DNA of 64,000 nucleotides from Archegozetes longisetosus (lineage: Eukaryota > Arthropoda > Arachnida > Sarcoptiformes > Trhypochthoniidae): contig JAEMBT020000003.1 of assembly GCA_018873245.2 (NCBI GenBank), positions 8,513,843-8,577,842 of the forward strand, given 5' to 3'. Under the pieces are notes generated by a model. That model saw nothing but the letters and a program-made list of their open reading frames with translations. It did no database searches and was not told the origin of the DNA. Within the stretch, counting starts at the first letter, position 1. The number at the start of each line of letters is the position of its first letter. The translations under genes were made by a program, and so were the position numbers. Of this stretch, positions 1 to 12,931 are shown piece after piece.

Positions 1-428
1 AATGCTGGAAGGACAAAATTAACTCACACCAACTACATTGAATAAGAACATCTTCACTAAATTGAGAACATCTTATACTACAAGAAGACACACTTGGTTC
101 ACAAAACAAACTTGGTTCACATTATAAACTTTCCCTGGATGTTGCGATATATGCTCTGCTTTATACCATGAATATCTAATCATGGGCTGGAAAACAGGTG
201 CTGAAAGTTGATTGTGGATCAGTGAATGAAGAGTAATTATGTTGTTGCGATGTTTTAAATCGATGTCAATGCTGTCCAAATTTTGTATTTTGAGGCAACT
301 TTAGCACTTAATAACTTAATCACAGTATTAGGATTAATCATTTCAACTATTATCAAAAGCTAAACATTAAGTAACTTATTCACAAGACTGATAAATTACA
401 ATTAATGTCTCTGAGGACGTGAAGGGTC

Positions 429-495
429 CTTATATACCCTTCTCAAGCCTTCTCGAATTTTCCACTTCGGAACATTCCCGAACCTTCTGGAACCT
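429..495 (-). promoter_or_regulatory. Heat-shock-element array plus TATA box, reading left out of the window
   Basis: Inverted 5-bp heat-shock units are packed head to tail: TTC at 440, 450 and 460, GAA at 455, then GAA at 470, 480 and 490 alternating with TTC at 475 and 485, with one unit (TTC at 466) one base out of register. This matches the nGAAn array bound by HSF trimers. On the minus strand a TATATAAG box follows at 436-429, just downstream of the array, so initiation is expected near 400-406 with transcription toward position 1. The gene itself (by analogy an HSP70 or small HSP) is beyond the edge; 1-400 would be leader. No ATG-initiated ORF of note occurs in 1-400 on the minus strand. 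Confidence 0.72.
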
Positions 496-499
496 TTTT

Positions 500-1950
500 G
501 GGCCAAAGTTAATATGTGAAGTATTCCGTATTGAAACTTGTGATAGGTGTATTATAATAAAACATTAATGCAAGCTTCATAGAAAAGTCAAAGAGTAAAT
601 GCATTTAACAATGTCTAATTTTTCGATTGGGGAAAAGTTATTGTTATATTTGTAGTTAGGACCCTCAAATTAGTATATGTACCAAATTTCATCCAAATCG
701 GCCATTGGCATGTGAGAAGGTTTTATTGTAAGAAAAACTCCTTACGAAAAGTTTGAAACTGTATTTAAAAGTAAAAAAGTTTTCGAATATATATTAGAGC
801 AATACTGTTAAGCTTGTCATTCGATGTCCAAGTATTTCATGAGTTTTGAGATAATCGAACCTTTTACTATTCAGTTTAGTTTGAATTTAGAAAATTAAAA
901 TCAAATTCTGAAACAAACGATTATTATTGAATGAATGTGAAGATATTTTTTTAACGTTTCTGAAAGACTGACTGATTATCCAAATTGAATATCCAGATAT
1001 AATAAAATATGTTAAGGTATTACTAAATATAGGATGTCTTAATGTCTCGCGTCAAACAAGTCTTTCAACATTAAAAACAATTAAAACTTATTTAAGAAGT
1101 TACATATCAAATGAAAAATTAAACGGATTAGTCCTCATATCAACTGAAAGAGAAACCCGCTTCATCTTTAAATTTAGAAAATTTTGTTGTTCAATTTGCT
1201 AAAAATTATTGTAATACAAAAATCATACTGCATTCAATTTCGATCTAAAAAACCTTATCTGGACAGAATAAGTTCAGAACTTTTAATCCCCCTAGACTAA
1301 TCCAGACTAAAAAGCTGTCTACGGCAGTGCTCTTCTTATCAGTTTTCATATTAATTTGAGCCTAAATGAGTATATTTTAGTCATTTGATAAGCACATAAA
1401 AACCTATATTTTGAACTTTATTATAGTTCTTTATTTGAAAATTTATAGGAAAGGCTTCGATTGATGCCTTCAGATTCCAGTTTATATTTACTAAAATCAG
1501 TTTTTGACATTATTTTTACAATTCAATCAAATGGCGAACAATAAGAGTTGATAGAAAATTGTTGTGTCAACTAATTGTTTAAACAATGTCTCAAATGACA
1601 GAAGAGTCGAAGAGTAGATCAATTTTAGTGAATAACTAATAAAAAGTTTTTAAAGTTATGACATTTCAGTTTAATTTAGATAATGCTTTAGAAAATTCAA
1701 TTTTGTGGCCAAATTGAAAGAAAAATTAGGTGTATTCACATTTGAAAGATTTAGTAAACAAATTTCATGAATAGTCTGCAAAACGATATATGAATGCACG
1801 TAATCATAATTTAGTAAAAATATAGTTTATATTGAGTCGTAATCGATTTCAATTGTTTGGGTGAACGAATTGACTTTCAGTCCAAAGCTGTGAATGACTG
1901 TACGAAACATAACTTATGAATGAATTCAGTTTTTACTCTAGTGTTTACTA
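500..1950. other. Intergenic, no gene seen
   Basis: AT-rich sequence with stops in all frames, between the heat-shock promoter and the RTCA promoter. I see no coding region, RNA gene or clear repeat here. Confidence 0.6.
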
Positions 1951-1958
1951 TTTGTCAA

Positions 1959-2177
1959 CACGTGAGTCAGTGCTTATAAAACAAACAGTTTTTTATTGAT
2001 TTGTCTTTAGTTTAGTTGATCAAAACAAAAAATAACTATTTTTGATTGATTTGCTTAAATAAATTTGGGAATTGATTAAAAGGTAAAATATAACTGAATT
2101 GATATTCAATCAAATGGTTAGTATTTGAATAAACTATCGATGATTTGATTGAAACGAATGGTTGACGTGATTTGCAG
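1959..2177 (+). promoter_or_regulatory. RTCA promoter and 5'-UTR intron
   Basis: An E-box CACGTG (1959-1964) overlaps a perfect AP-1 core TGAGTCA (1963-1969), followed by TATAAA at 1975-1980, about 200 bp upstream of the RTCA start. Initiation would fall near 2005. A likely 5'-UTR intron runs from GTAAAA at 2083 to TTTGCAG at 2177, so the start codon lies three bases into the second exon. The promoter assignment is motif-based inference. Confidence 0.45.
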
Positions 2178-2179
2178 CA

Positions 2180-3654
2180 ATGCTTCAAATCGATGGCAGT
2201 GTCCTGGAAGGCGGCGGACAAATAATACGAATAGCTATGAGTTTGAGTGCTTTGATGTCTAAACAAATCTCAATCATAAACATCAGATCCGGACGAGAGA
2301 AAAGTGGACTCAAAGCTCAGCATTTGGTGGGTTTGCAACTGATTCGAGACATAACTAATGGAAAACTGATTGGCGCTCATTTGGGTTCACAACAAATCAC
2401 TTTTAAGCCAAATCAGATAAGTTGTGGCAATTTTTTCGGTGACACGAAGACTGCGGGGTATTAATTGTCTGATTACTTGTATCGACAGATCTTCAAATAA
2501 TTTGATTTAAATGTTTTGCAGAAGTGTTACTCTTCTGTTTCAAACATGTCTTCCGTGCCTTCTGTTTTCAAGCCAGACATCAATTTTAAGACTTAAAGGT
2601 GGAACAAACGCAGAAATGGCGCCACAAATTGATTACACAATAAATGTATTGATTTATTTGATTTTTGATTATTTTCTTATTTTTAGTGTCCTTTGATTTG
2701 AAAAATGTGATCTCATTTGGTTAGGTTTTGAAACCTTTATTAGGAAAGTTTGGCATCACTTTTGAATGTGATATCATTAGAAGAGGATATTTTCCGAAAG
2801 GCGGTGGAGAAGTAGTCTTCAAAATAGATCCGATTAAGTCAATCAAACCAATCGAATTGAATGAATTCGGAAAAATAACTAAAATCAGGGGATATTCTTA
2901 TGTAGCGGGAGTTTTGCCTATCAAAGTACGACTTTTAAGGTCTAAACTTTCGTGTCATTCCTTTTGTTGATTGACATAATTTTCCTAAAAGATCGCACAT
3001 TCGATGGCAGATTCAGCTATTAATCTAATTAGAGAAGCATTTCCTGGAGTTGACGTTCAGATAAATAGAGTCAAAGAAAGTAATGACAAGGCTTTTGGAA
3101 ATGGAACTGGAATTGTGTATGTCTTCGACTTTCAATAAAGTTGGAATTGACCTAATATTTGCCATTTGAATAAACTGCAGAATTACAGCTGAATCATCGA
3201 ATGGTTGTCTGATGTCTGGTTCGGCGTTAGGCAAACGATCAGTTTCTGCAGAAGCTGTTGGAGAGGCAGCCGCTAAAGACTTGATAGAAGACATCAGAAC
3301 TGGTGGTGCTGTTGATCGTTACACTCAGGATCAGGTGATTTCCAATTAAGACATTGACAATAAACTGAGCCTTTCGTTAATTATGATCTGTTTAGTTGAT
3401 TATATTTATGTCACTCGCATGTGGAAAGTCATTGATAAGAACAGGTCCCTTAACAATGCACACAAAAACTGCTATTCATTTCGCACAACTTATTTCAGGA
3501 GTAAGTCTATGACTGATCTCAGTTCACATCTCAACAAACTTTGATTTTATTGATATTGTATTGATAGGCAAAATTCAATGTCAGTCAAGTCCCCGAAACA
3601 AATCAGTATCTCATCGAATGTGATGGAATTTCTTTAATTAATCAACTCATTTGA
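2180..3654 (+). CDS. RTCA: RNA 3'-terminal phosphate cyclase (RTCA)
   Basis: RTCA converts RNA 3'-phosphates to 2',3'-cyclic phosphates with ATP, in the nucleus. Seven coding exons fit with consistent phases: 2180-2457, 2522-2645, 2725-2925, 2992-3116, 3181-3334, 3396-3500 and 3568-3654, giving 357 residues, close to the usual animal length of about 366. Visible family signatures are the N-terminal DGSx[21 protein letters not shown], the DTKTAGSVTLL strand spanning the first junction, the central [11 protein letters not shown], and [18 protein letters not shown] near residues 302-318. His316 in the TMHT segment is the candidate adenylated residue. All introns are 64-80 bp with GT-AG ends. The start is the first ATG after the putative 5'-UTR intron. 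AATAAA signals lie at about 3703 and 3713. Confidence 0.95.
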
Positions 3655-4347
3655 GGTTATGACCAAAACTTAAACTTTATTTAAATAGCGATTCATTTGA
3701 TATAATAAAATTCAATAAATTATTTAATTGTTGTTCAATAAAATATAAATTGAATAATTCATCAAAATTCAATTCAAACTAATCGCTCGAATGTTTAGAC
3801 CGATCAATAGTTTAAAATAAGATTAAGACTAATGTTGGCAACAAAACAAGTGTTTCAATAATCTAAATAGATTATTGAAACGAATTCTATTGAACAAAGT
3901 TTGCAATGCATAAAACTTCAAAACTAAGTGCAAGAATTCGAGATTAAATCTAATTTCGTGTTTATTATTTGAAATATAGTTTTTTGATTTATCTGAATAA
4001 TTGAAAGTTTGAAATCTACAGCTCAATCTTGGGCTTTAAGTAATCTACAATTTTTGCTTTCAACCAATATTCTTCATTCAACAGAAAATAAAATCTTTAA
4101 AACAGTGAAATGGTTTAGCCAAAAACAATCGATATGAAATGAAATGGAATTTAATCTAAAAAATAATACAGAATTAAAACAAGTTTTGATAATCAGTTGA
4201 AAATGAGTTAAAAAGCCATTAAAGGTTAAAATAGGAATTCCAATTGTAGAGACCATTAGTGTAGAAGTTGTTGTTATAAATCAAATATACAATAAGATCA
4301 TTATAAAGAGAGAGATAATCACAAATCACCAATCATTTCGTTGATCT
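3655..4347. other. Convergent 3'-flank between RTCA and the TOG-protein gene
   Basis: AT-rich 3'-flank where the two genes converge. It carries AATAAA-type signals for RTCA, with no coding potential beyond chance ORFs. Confidence 0.5.
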
Positions 4348-7300
4348 CTATCTTCTTAGTCCGTTAGCGTAGGCTCTCTTAAACTCTTCGAGTGTTTCTT
4401 GTGCTCTCTTGACAGCAATCTCTGCCGCCTCTATGCTATTGATCGGATCATTGGAGTTGAATTGCGATACTTTTTCAATATCATTATATTTGTTCGGGTC
4501 TAATCCTAGGTGGGTGGTCGCAGACTTCAACCATTGAACAGCTTCTCTTTGACTTTGAGGCGGAGGCACTCGTGAGAAGACAGCAGTCTTTTTGGGTTCT
4601 CTGATACCTGAACTCGTGCCTGCAGACAAACCATTAGTTTCCGGTTTTTTATTTTCATTTTGCGTTCTCTCTCTCTCGTGTCGTATTTTCTGAAGACCAT
4701 TAGTGACGAAGTTTCTGAAGTAGTCCGAAGATTTTTCGAGATAAGGGTCTAGTGATAGTTGAGGATAGTTTTGTGTGAGTTCGTACAGTTCTATCAGTCC
4801 ATTTTGGTTGTCATCAGTTCCCAATTTACTAATTATAGAAACCAATTGACTGTGTGCTGCTTTCGAAATTTTTGGAGATTGATTTCTAGTCGATTTGACA
4901 GATGGATTAACTAATCTATCACTTTGCTTAAGTGCTTTCTGTATATAATGGTATAATTCGGATTCATTCTTGTCGCGAATTAAAGTTAGGTGATTGAGAA
5001 CAGAGTCACCCTTCTTTTGGACTATTAAATAAGTTAGTGTTTTGATTGTTCGCAAAGGAGTATCATTTTTACCGTTGTCTTTCCACCACGAACCTAATCA
5101 AATAAATCAAACAATCATAAATACATATAATTTCAATTTTCAAAACTTATTAATAAATGATAATTACTCGGAAATGACTTCAGGAATAAATGCACTTCGA
5201 GAAAGACACGATCGACATCGATATTGTCAATATAATTATCTAAATTGCGAGACATTTTCCACAAACATTTCATTATCATTTCCATGAATTTAGGCGAAGC
5301 ATTGATTGAATTACTAACACAGTCGTGAAGCAGTTTTATTAAGGCAGTTAACATGTTAGTCGGATCCGAAACATTGATAACTGTATTAGTCAAAACATTA
5401 GCACTTCTAATAATGTTTGCGCTATCACTCAACTCAACTAACTTCGAATCGACAAGAAGTGCGATCATATGTGACATCAATTCGCGTAATACATCTCGAC
5501 TGGCTTTTTTACTCAAACAAGGTTTTGAAAACAACGACATTAAAACATTGGTAACACCTCTGAATAGATTAACCACTTCTGTTTTGGGCAACGATTGGTC
5601 AGCCAAATGTTTGGTCAAAAATAGTCGGTACTGCATATAACACATTATTATCAATTGATCTACTTTTGAATCAAGAACTGCTTCAGCTTTAGTTTCATTA
5701 TCGAGTAATTCAGACAATTGTGACAGGGCTTCCATTGCAGACCCGATTTCTTGTGACGACAACTGAGCCATCACTAAATTCAAAGCAACTTCTGCTTTAG
5801 GTGAAGAGTTTATCATTTTTGTCATTGGTCCCATTGGCGGTTGAACTATACTTTTTCTGATTTGAACATCTGGCAAGTTAAGTATTTCGTCGATATCGAT
5901 GTCATTCTCATCAATATAGGCATCTCTCATCGACCTATGATTAATTCCAAAATTTTTAGGTGGAGTTCTTCTTTCTCTCTTTCCATTGGTTCCGATTTGC
6001 TGTTCAATTTGTTGCAAATCAAGCGAAAGTGGTCCCATTGATTTCGGTCTTTGTTTCGGCGCAGCTATCTTCGCTGAAGCAAATGATTTTGTAATCGTTC
6101 CCATTTGGGGAGGACTTGGTGTTCGTTGTCGCTCAAACTTTTCCGTAGTCACTGCAGCTTTGGTCGTATTGACTGCTGCCGGCGCTGATTGTGGAGGCGC
6201 TGGAGGCAAACGTGTTTTTGAGGCACGCTTAATACGCTCCTCCAGAAGACTCGATTCTTTGTCACTGAGATTTCCGATATGTTTATAAACTCGTTCGCCT
6301 TCAATGAAGTAGACCTGAACCACACAATTAAGGGCTGCGTTTCTGACACCATTATCGCGATCAGCTATAAATTTGGCGATTTCTTTCATAGTAAGCGATA
6401 CATTCGACTGACAGACACTCATTCCACACAACTCGATAAGATTTGCCAATTCTTCGAGACACGTGACGCGTTGCCTCGAATTTTTCGATTGCAGTCCAGT
6501 CATTAAATGGGTAAAAATTTTGGATGGCATATAAATTTCACGTAGCTTTGAGAAAATATCATGCACCTTGTTTCGAACCGCATCTTTGGGATCACCTGCT
6601 TTCAGCACCAAATAAGGTATAAAAGAGTTAGCCTCGGGATCTGAAAGAGTCATGCTGTGAGACTGATAGGAATCAAATATTAACAACAAATATTCCAAAG
6701 CCTTAAGAATGACTGATGGATTTGTATCAAAAAATCTTAAGGCAATCCATTTTAGAATAAGATCGCAATTAGCAATAGTAGCTTCAACGTTACCACTGGT
6801 TAAAAATTCTTTCATTAAGTCAATGGCTTTTATGTGATATTTGAAGTCATAATGAAAGCAAAAATTAATTAAATTTTGCTGCCAATCAGCTGCAATCATT
6901 TGTTCTTTCAACTGTGAATAAAACTCTTCTCTTGGAGACGTAAAATTCCATTTCAATACTTTCAATGCTTTTTCATCAGCTAAACGTTGATCTTTCAATT
7001 TATTTAATGGCATTAGTGGTGAATTGGAAACTACTTCTTCAGCTTTTTTCGTTGTCTTAGCACTGGCAGCTGTTGGTTGGCGTGAATTCTTATTTTTAAC
7101 TAGAAACTTAGACTTGTTGTTACTGAGGGTAGCTTGTGAATTAGGCATTTGTTCGTTATTTGAAGATATGTTATTCGTAGCTTGACCATTAGATTGCGGT
7201 TTACTTATTACTGAATTCTTCGACTTATCAGCTGCCGATTTAGTTGCGACTACTTTCTTAGTTGTTTGTTTTGGTTCATTTTGAAGCTCTTCATTCGATC

Positions 7301-9409
7301 CGCCAATGGATTCTTGTGATGGAGCCTTTGCTACAGGTGGAGGCATGCGTTTCACAGCAGGTGGCTTTGAAGGGGGTGCAGCGCTCACAACAGCAGTCGA
7401 GGGTGTCTTGACTTGCGCCTTATCATAAAATTCTTTAATTTTGGTCAATTTTATGGCTTCAATGCCTTGAATGTAAGGAGTGAGTGTCTTTTCACTGACA
7501 ACTTTCATGGCTGTACCCAGTGCTTCAGCTGAAGCATCGCGTACTGTAGAGTCCATATCGTTTAAAGTCTATAAAAATATTAAGGGTTTGACAAACTGTA
7601 CATTTCTGTGATGTCTAAGTGAAAAATAAAATACCTTTGTTAATGAATTACAGAGAGCTTTAAGCAGTTTCTTGTTATTCAAGACATTTGGGTGAGTATT
7701 ACAGAAAGTTCGAACCAAAAACAGTGCCGTTTCACTCTTTATTTGAGGATTCTTGTTATCCAAAGCCGCAGTCAGATCTTCGAGTACGGCTTCGATACTG
7801 GTCTATAAAAGACAGAATACTTTAAAAAGAATCAAGTATAAAATTTTAATTAGGTATTTAATTACCGATACAATGATGGCATCAATAGCTTCGCGCAATG
7901 CTTGGACAACAGCCTGCTTTTTTTCCTTAAATTTTTCAATGATCACAGAAATGCAAGCGTTTGCGTAGGGATGAAACGATTTTCTGAGAGCAATGGCCAA
8001 ACCGCCCAAACATTTAGTGGCAAGTGTGACAACAACTATATTAGTGTCTTTTGCAACCATTTTTTTCAGTTGTCGAACCAGGTCTGCATAATCTCCAGGA
8101 ACTAGTTTAGGATTTTTATCAAGAAGTTCTTGCAGTTTTTCGAGCGATTCTTTTCTTTCCTGCCATTTCTTAGCTTCACATAACTCATAGAAATCATTGG
8201 GCAGTTTGGAAAGAATGTCAACCGGTTCTAACAAGTCATAAGGATCTATGGCTGCTTCTTCAGGCATCGGAGAAGACCCCACATTGCCGTCAATTTGATC
8301 TACAACTGCCTCTTGTGCTACTTTCGCTTGTTGTGATCGCAAAAGCCTTGTCGGAACTGCTCTTTCATCTTTCACTTTTTCGAATTCTCCCTCAAGTTCT
8401 TGTAACTGAACGGGTTTGAGATTCTGTAGCTGTGGTTTTAAAGCGTCTTTGACCCAACGATAAGCTTCAATAGACAACTGTTTTCCCTCCTCGCGTACAT
8501 TCTTATCGCGATCTTCTAGCAGTCGAGGAATTACCTGATTTTCAACGAAGAATCAAGTATCCATTTATAGATTAAACATAAAGTCAATTGAATAATAATT
8601 TTAACATAAATACCTTAACAATTGGTTTAACGTTAATAACTTTGATTCCAAACTGGTTGAGACATTCTTTAATAAGTGAAACATTGGCCGCTACTATTTT
8701 TGGCGTTTTATTGTCTAATCCTTTGATAAGTTCTTCAATAACAGATTCTTGTTTTTCAATTTCGACATACATTAAGACGATTTCATGTGAAAGTTCTCTT
8801 GTCTTGACTTTGGGCGAAATGAGACATTTAGTGATAATACCACTGATGATCCCTTCGACATATTTTCCCGCGTGAGCATAATTCTCGACGAATGCTAAAA
8901 CTGCTGACAAGCCTATTACAAACAGTAAAATAAGATTTAGAAATCACGACTAGCATTTATCTGAATATCAAAATGGAACCAGAAGACCATGTGTTTAGAG
9001 CGTGGCACCTAAACTTATAGTAATCAGTTGTGAATAACGATCGTTCATACCCTTTTCCTGTGCTGCTGCGTTCGAGTCTATGACTAACTTCTTGACGAGT
9101 GGCGCATATTTGGTAAATTCTGGACTTTTATCGTCGTCCAACGTTTGAAACAAACTGGTCAGAGATTCGTACCCGCTGAGTCTCGCCTTCCAGTTCTAAT
9201 TGGGTAGAAATTAAATCCAAATTAATAAAAAGAAAACCAATGAGACAATTGAATAAAAACAAGTGTTTATGCTGTCATTCAATTAAATATTGAATTAAAT
9301 GTTGAAATGAATATTGAGTTAACAGAAATGATATTTAAATAAATACCTTATGACTACATCTGTCTTCAATTGATAATTTCGTGAAGTCTTGCTCCTGTTC
9401 TTCACTCAT
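4348..9409 (-). CDS. msps: XMAP215/ch-TOG/mini spindles microtubule polymerase, short TOG form
   Basis: This family binds tubulin through TOG domains, adds it to plus ends and works at centrosomes and spindles. Coding exons on the minus strand are 9409-9347, 9195-9051, 8912-8614, 8534-7866, 7802-7635, 7568-5168 and 5093-4348, all in phase, giving 1,496 residues. The start (MSEEQEQDFTKLSIEDRC) matches the family N-terminus. By similarity, TOG1 is about residues 15-230 and TOG2 about 265-503, with the family segment AKKWQERKESLEKL. A low-complexity K/S/N/P-rich linker of about 130 residues follows. Then comes a TOG5-like domain (DQRLADEKALKVLKWNF, about residues 630-905) and a C-terminal region ending ANGLRR. 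Insect and vertebrate members have about 2,000 residues and five TOGs. TOG3 and TOG4 seem absent, and because linker and TOG5 share one continuous exon this is not a missed exon. Confidence 0.92.
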
Positions 9410-12200
9410 TATCACTAATTAATACACAGTCGATGAACAATCGGTTTTCTTGTTTAATGCAAATTAAGTTCTGACATAACAGTTAAGATCTCGTATTTGT
9501 TGCCCTTATTTGAGTTATTTATCCGTTTAGTTCGTTGACTGAATAGCACTATAATGACAAATAACACCCATTTTTGAATTACTGCTCAACCATTGGCTCA
9601 CTTTTGTATTACATAATGGCTTCCATGCAATACTAGCGCACTTTTTAATTAATACTTAATTTACATAATATTGACATTTAATTGCATTAATCGTTCCTTT
9701 ATTCTAATTTATTTCAAATTTTTAATATTTTCTTAATTGAAGTCTGAGTTTAAAATTTGTAAAATGCGTGGTTTGTATTGATTGTGTTGATTCAAATAGT
9801 GTATTGTTTGAACAGATAATCTCGTACTAAATTTAGAATCTAATCAAAGGTATTTAGCTTGTAATAAATAATAGATATATGTCACAAACATTATCTTTAA
9901 TGCAATAATTGTTCATACTAGCAAAATAATCCATTTATTTTCAAATACATAAACATTTCTATAGAAATTGAGTGGATTCGTCTTTTCAAACTTCAACTCT
10001 TATGGACTGAGCATAAAGATTAGAGTGCTTTCAAAAACATCATTTAATAGATAATAGTTAATAAGTAGGTTATTTTGAAAATATCGCAATTTTATCTGCA
10101 AATTGGCGCAAAACCAGATGATATTAGCACAAATTATTGGATGGCTTTTAATGAACATTGAAGATAATATTGATTAGACTGCATATCCGCATTAAGGAGT
10201 ACCCACTTTGCTGTCGAATTAATGCTAGAGTCAATTTTGTGATATTTATTGAAATTTTAGGTTATGCTCAATATTCAGTTATTTAGAGCTATAATTTAAG
10301 TTTACGAGAGTTTCTAGTCATAAATCCAAACTGAATAGTTTAAGACGTTTCATGCAAATGCGGGCGTTGTTTGGCTTATTATAAAATTATAACCAACTCA
10401 TTGTAATAAAATGTAGTCAACACATTTTATAATTATTTTTTGTATTATCTTAAAGTATCATTAAGTTCTTAACGCTATTTCTAAATTACATATGCATTTT
10501 GATGTCTGAATTTAAGTTTTTCATTAAAATTGTCTAATGAGTGAACTAAGTTTTGTCAGACCTTCTCAATCTTGTTTGGGAATTACTAAAAAGTTGTCTG
10601 TCAATCAAACTAGTATTTGATTGGTTTTTAGAATATACTGGATTTCTCAATCAGTTGTGTAGTAAAGCGCCAAAACTTCATTCAGGATATTTCAACTGAC
10701 AGTAATGTATTCATTTCGAAACTTCTAACAAATTGATTAAAAACTTAATATTTATGATTACGAGTTAACATTCGAATTATAATCGAAAAAATACAAACTG
10801 TATAGCATTAAATGAGTTAATGACCTCAAAAGCTTCTTCCTATGTTTCTAGACTTGTATTCCTTTCTCCTCCTTCTTTATAGATGATGTATTACTTGACT
10901 TGATCTCGTTGTTGCCTCAAGAAAAACATGATCTTTTTCATTATCAGAAAATCAAATATGTGATCCTTAAAAATTAAACGCTTAACATTCAAAATCAAAT
11001 GTATTTCGCAACTGACAATATAGTAATTTATTTATATTACATGATCATCATCTATAAAAAAATTTCTACGCAATGTGTAAAAGATTAAAATTAGAACCAA
11101 AATCGCGATTAAAATCAGATTAAATGTGTTTTTTAGAAAATTTTAAAAATAAACTTATTTTTCTGTTCTTTTTAATTAGAGTGAAAAATTTTGGCATCTG
11201 TATCAGATTTTAATTTGATACTTTTATACGACATCAATGAAATTATGCTAATTTTTGTTAACTTTATGTTATTTTTAGTGATTTGCTTTTTAATTCAAAT
11301 TATAAAGATGTGAAGTGCTTCACTATCTTCCTGCATTTAAAACAAGATTTGATCAAATATTGTCTATATCCCATCAAAATTTGTGTTCATTTTTATCTAT
11401 ATTTTTGTCTTCAATTTTAAAACATTAAAGCTCATCCTTGGGATGAAAAATAAAGTTTGATAAATAACAAAAATAAGTAATAACACTTATTAAACAATAG
11501 GACACAGTAAGCAATAATTCACACTGAAAACAACAGATAAGAATTTGCATTAATAATCTTAATATATTCAACTTTGCATAAATTAAATAAATTTTAATAA
11601 TAATACTGAAATTGAGTCACTCAACCCATAAGAATAAGTTCGAATTTTGTGAGCAACAAATATGTTCGGATTTAACATATTATCATAGGCTTGATAATCT
11701 TGAGCAAAAAATAGCTCTAGTAGTTTATATGTGGAGCTTAGGTTTTGAGTGTTGGACATTAAATCATGAATTAATAGTGTTTAAAATTATACCTAATTTC
11801 GGCACAAAACGCGTTTCTAGATCTAAAACAGATAAATTTCACTGACAGTTCAGACTATTTGCACCGCTTCCGTATTCAAAATAAGAATCGGCAATCAATC
11901 TATGATAAAATACTATAAGAAGTGATGAAAGATTGGAGGCATTGAGCTGCTGACCTGAACAACCAATACTATTCTTTGAATGAGTATCACAAGCTATGTA
12001 ATTATTAGAGCGCATTTCACCCGTTAACCCATTTATATGCCGTATTTATCGAAAATATAAGTAAAACCGGACAGCTTCATGAAACATATTTTGTATCCAA
12101 TTTCAGATAATTTTTTGAAAAACTCTTAGTTATGCTTAGATTCTTTTCCCACCTCTTTATTAGTTTACGTAAGAGAATAACTTTCTAAAATTAACAGTCT
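9410..12200. other. Intergenic, nothing recognised
   Basis: AT-rich stretch upstream of the TOG-protein gene. A 77-codon open frame at 11612-11845 starts at a non-ATG codon and resembles nothing known to me. I see no clear repeat structure. Confidence 0.5.
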
Positions 12201-12203
12201 TTT

Positions 12204-12316
12204 AATATAAAAGCTCTATTGTTAATGTCACAACATATTCATTTGATTGAAATCAGTTTCAGTTAGTACAACCGGCTACTGAAGTGCAACAATAAAGTTT
12301 TCAGTAAACAGAAGTA
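12204..12316 (+). promoter_or_regulatory. Two TATA boxes upstream of the small secreted protein gene
   Basis: TATAAAAG-type boxes occur near 12205 and 12310. The second would place initiation near 12340, about 130 bp before the start codon; the first would imply a longer leader with TCAGTT initiator-like motifs near 12255. Which one is used cannot be told from sequence. Confidence 0.35.
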
Positions 12317-12472
12317 TAAAAGTAAGTAAATCTTTCGAAAAGTTTGCTGAGTTTGTTAAGTTCGACAGTTAGGTATAGACTCATATTTTTACGTTTAACT
12401 TTTGAGGAAACTCACCGAAAGTTTAGAGTAAAATTAACTTATCCATTTGTTCAATATTTGAATGATTTAAAG

Positions 12473-12931
12473 ATGCGTTTATCAACTTTCATCTTTTGTG
12501 TGATTGCAACAGTGGTGTGCGTTTTAATAATAGAACCAAACACTAGTGAGGCCTCGAGACATCATAAGATTAGACTCGCAAAGAAATTAGCAGGTCTTTT
12601 GCTAATGACTGGTGGCAGTAAATTTATAATACCACTTCCTCTTCCACTGCCCCTTCCGATTCCGTGAGTTATGATATGAAAAATATATTCATTTATTCTG
12701 AACATATCTTTATTTGGCACAGAATCTTCAAGAGTAAGCAACCAGTTATAGTTCATGGTATGTAGTCTTAAATCATTATATTCACATGTAATTTCATACA
12801 TAATTCATTTTTTAAAAGAACAAGTGCCAGTATCGTTACACCATGTATTACATGGAAAATATGGAGGTATCGGTCACGGAGGCGTTGGAGGCTATGGAGG
12901 CATCGGAGGACTTAAAGGAGGACACGTTTAA
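12473..12931 (+). CDS. Small secreted Pro/Gly-rich protein
   Basis: The ATG at 12473 opens a hydrophobic signal peptide (MRLSTFIFCVIATVVCVLII, likely cut near the SEA that follows). The mature part has a basic HHKIRLAKKLAG segment, a run of alternating PL pairs, and a C-terminal tail of GG repeats rich in Gly, His and Tyr. The best splice model is 12473-12663, an 11-nt exon at 12723-12733, and 12819-12931. It keeps one frame throughout and joins the Pro-Leu run to PIFKKQVPVSLHHV before the Gly-rich end, about 104 residues in total. An alternative acceptor six bases further in (12825) stays in frame. Such proteins are common in arthropods as cuticular, silk-like or salivary products. The exact function is not recognised. 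Confidence 0.62.

Noticed and set aside
73..279. 68-codon minus-strand open frame
   Set aside because: Begins at a TTG, has no recognisable features and lies in the predicted leader of the heat-shock gene.
11612..11845. 77-codon plus-strand open frame
   Set aside because: Non-ATG start, no family features, isolated in AT-rich intergenic DNA.
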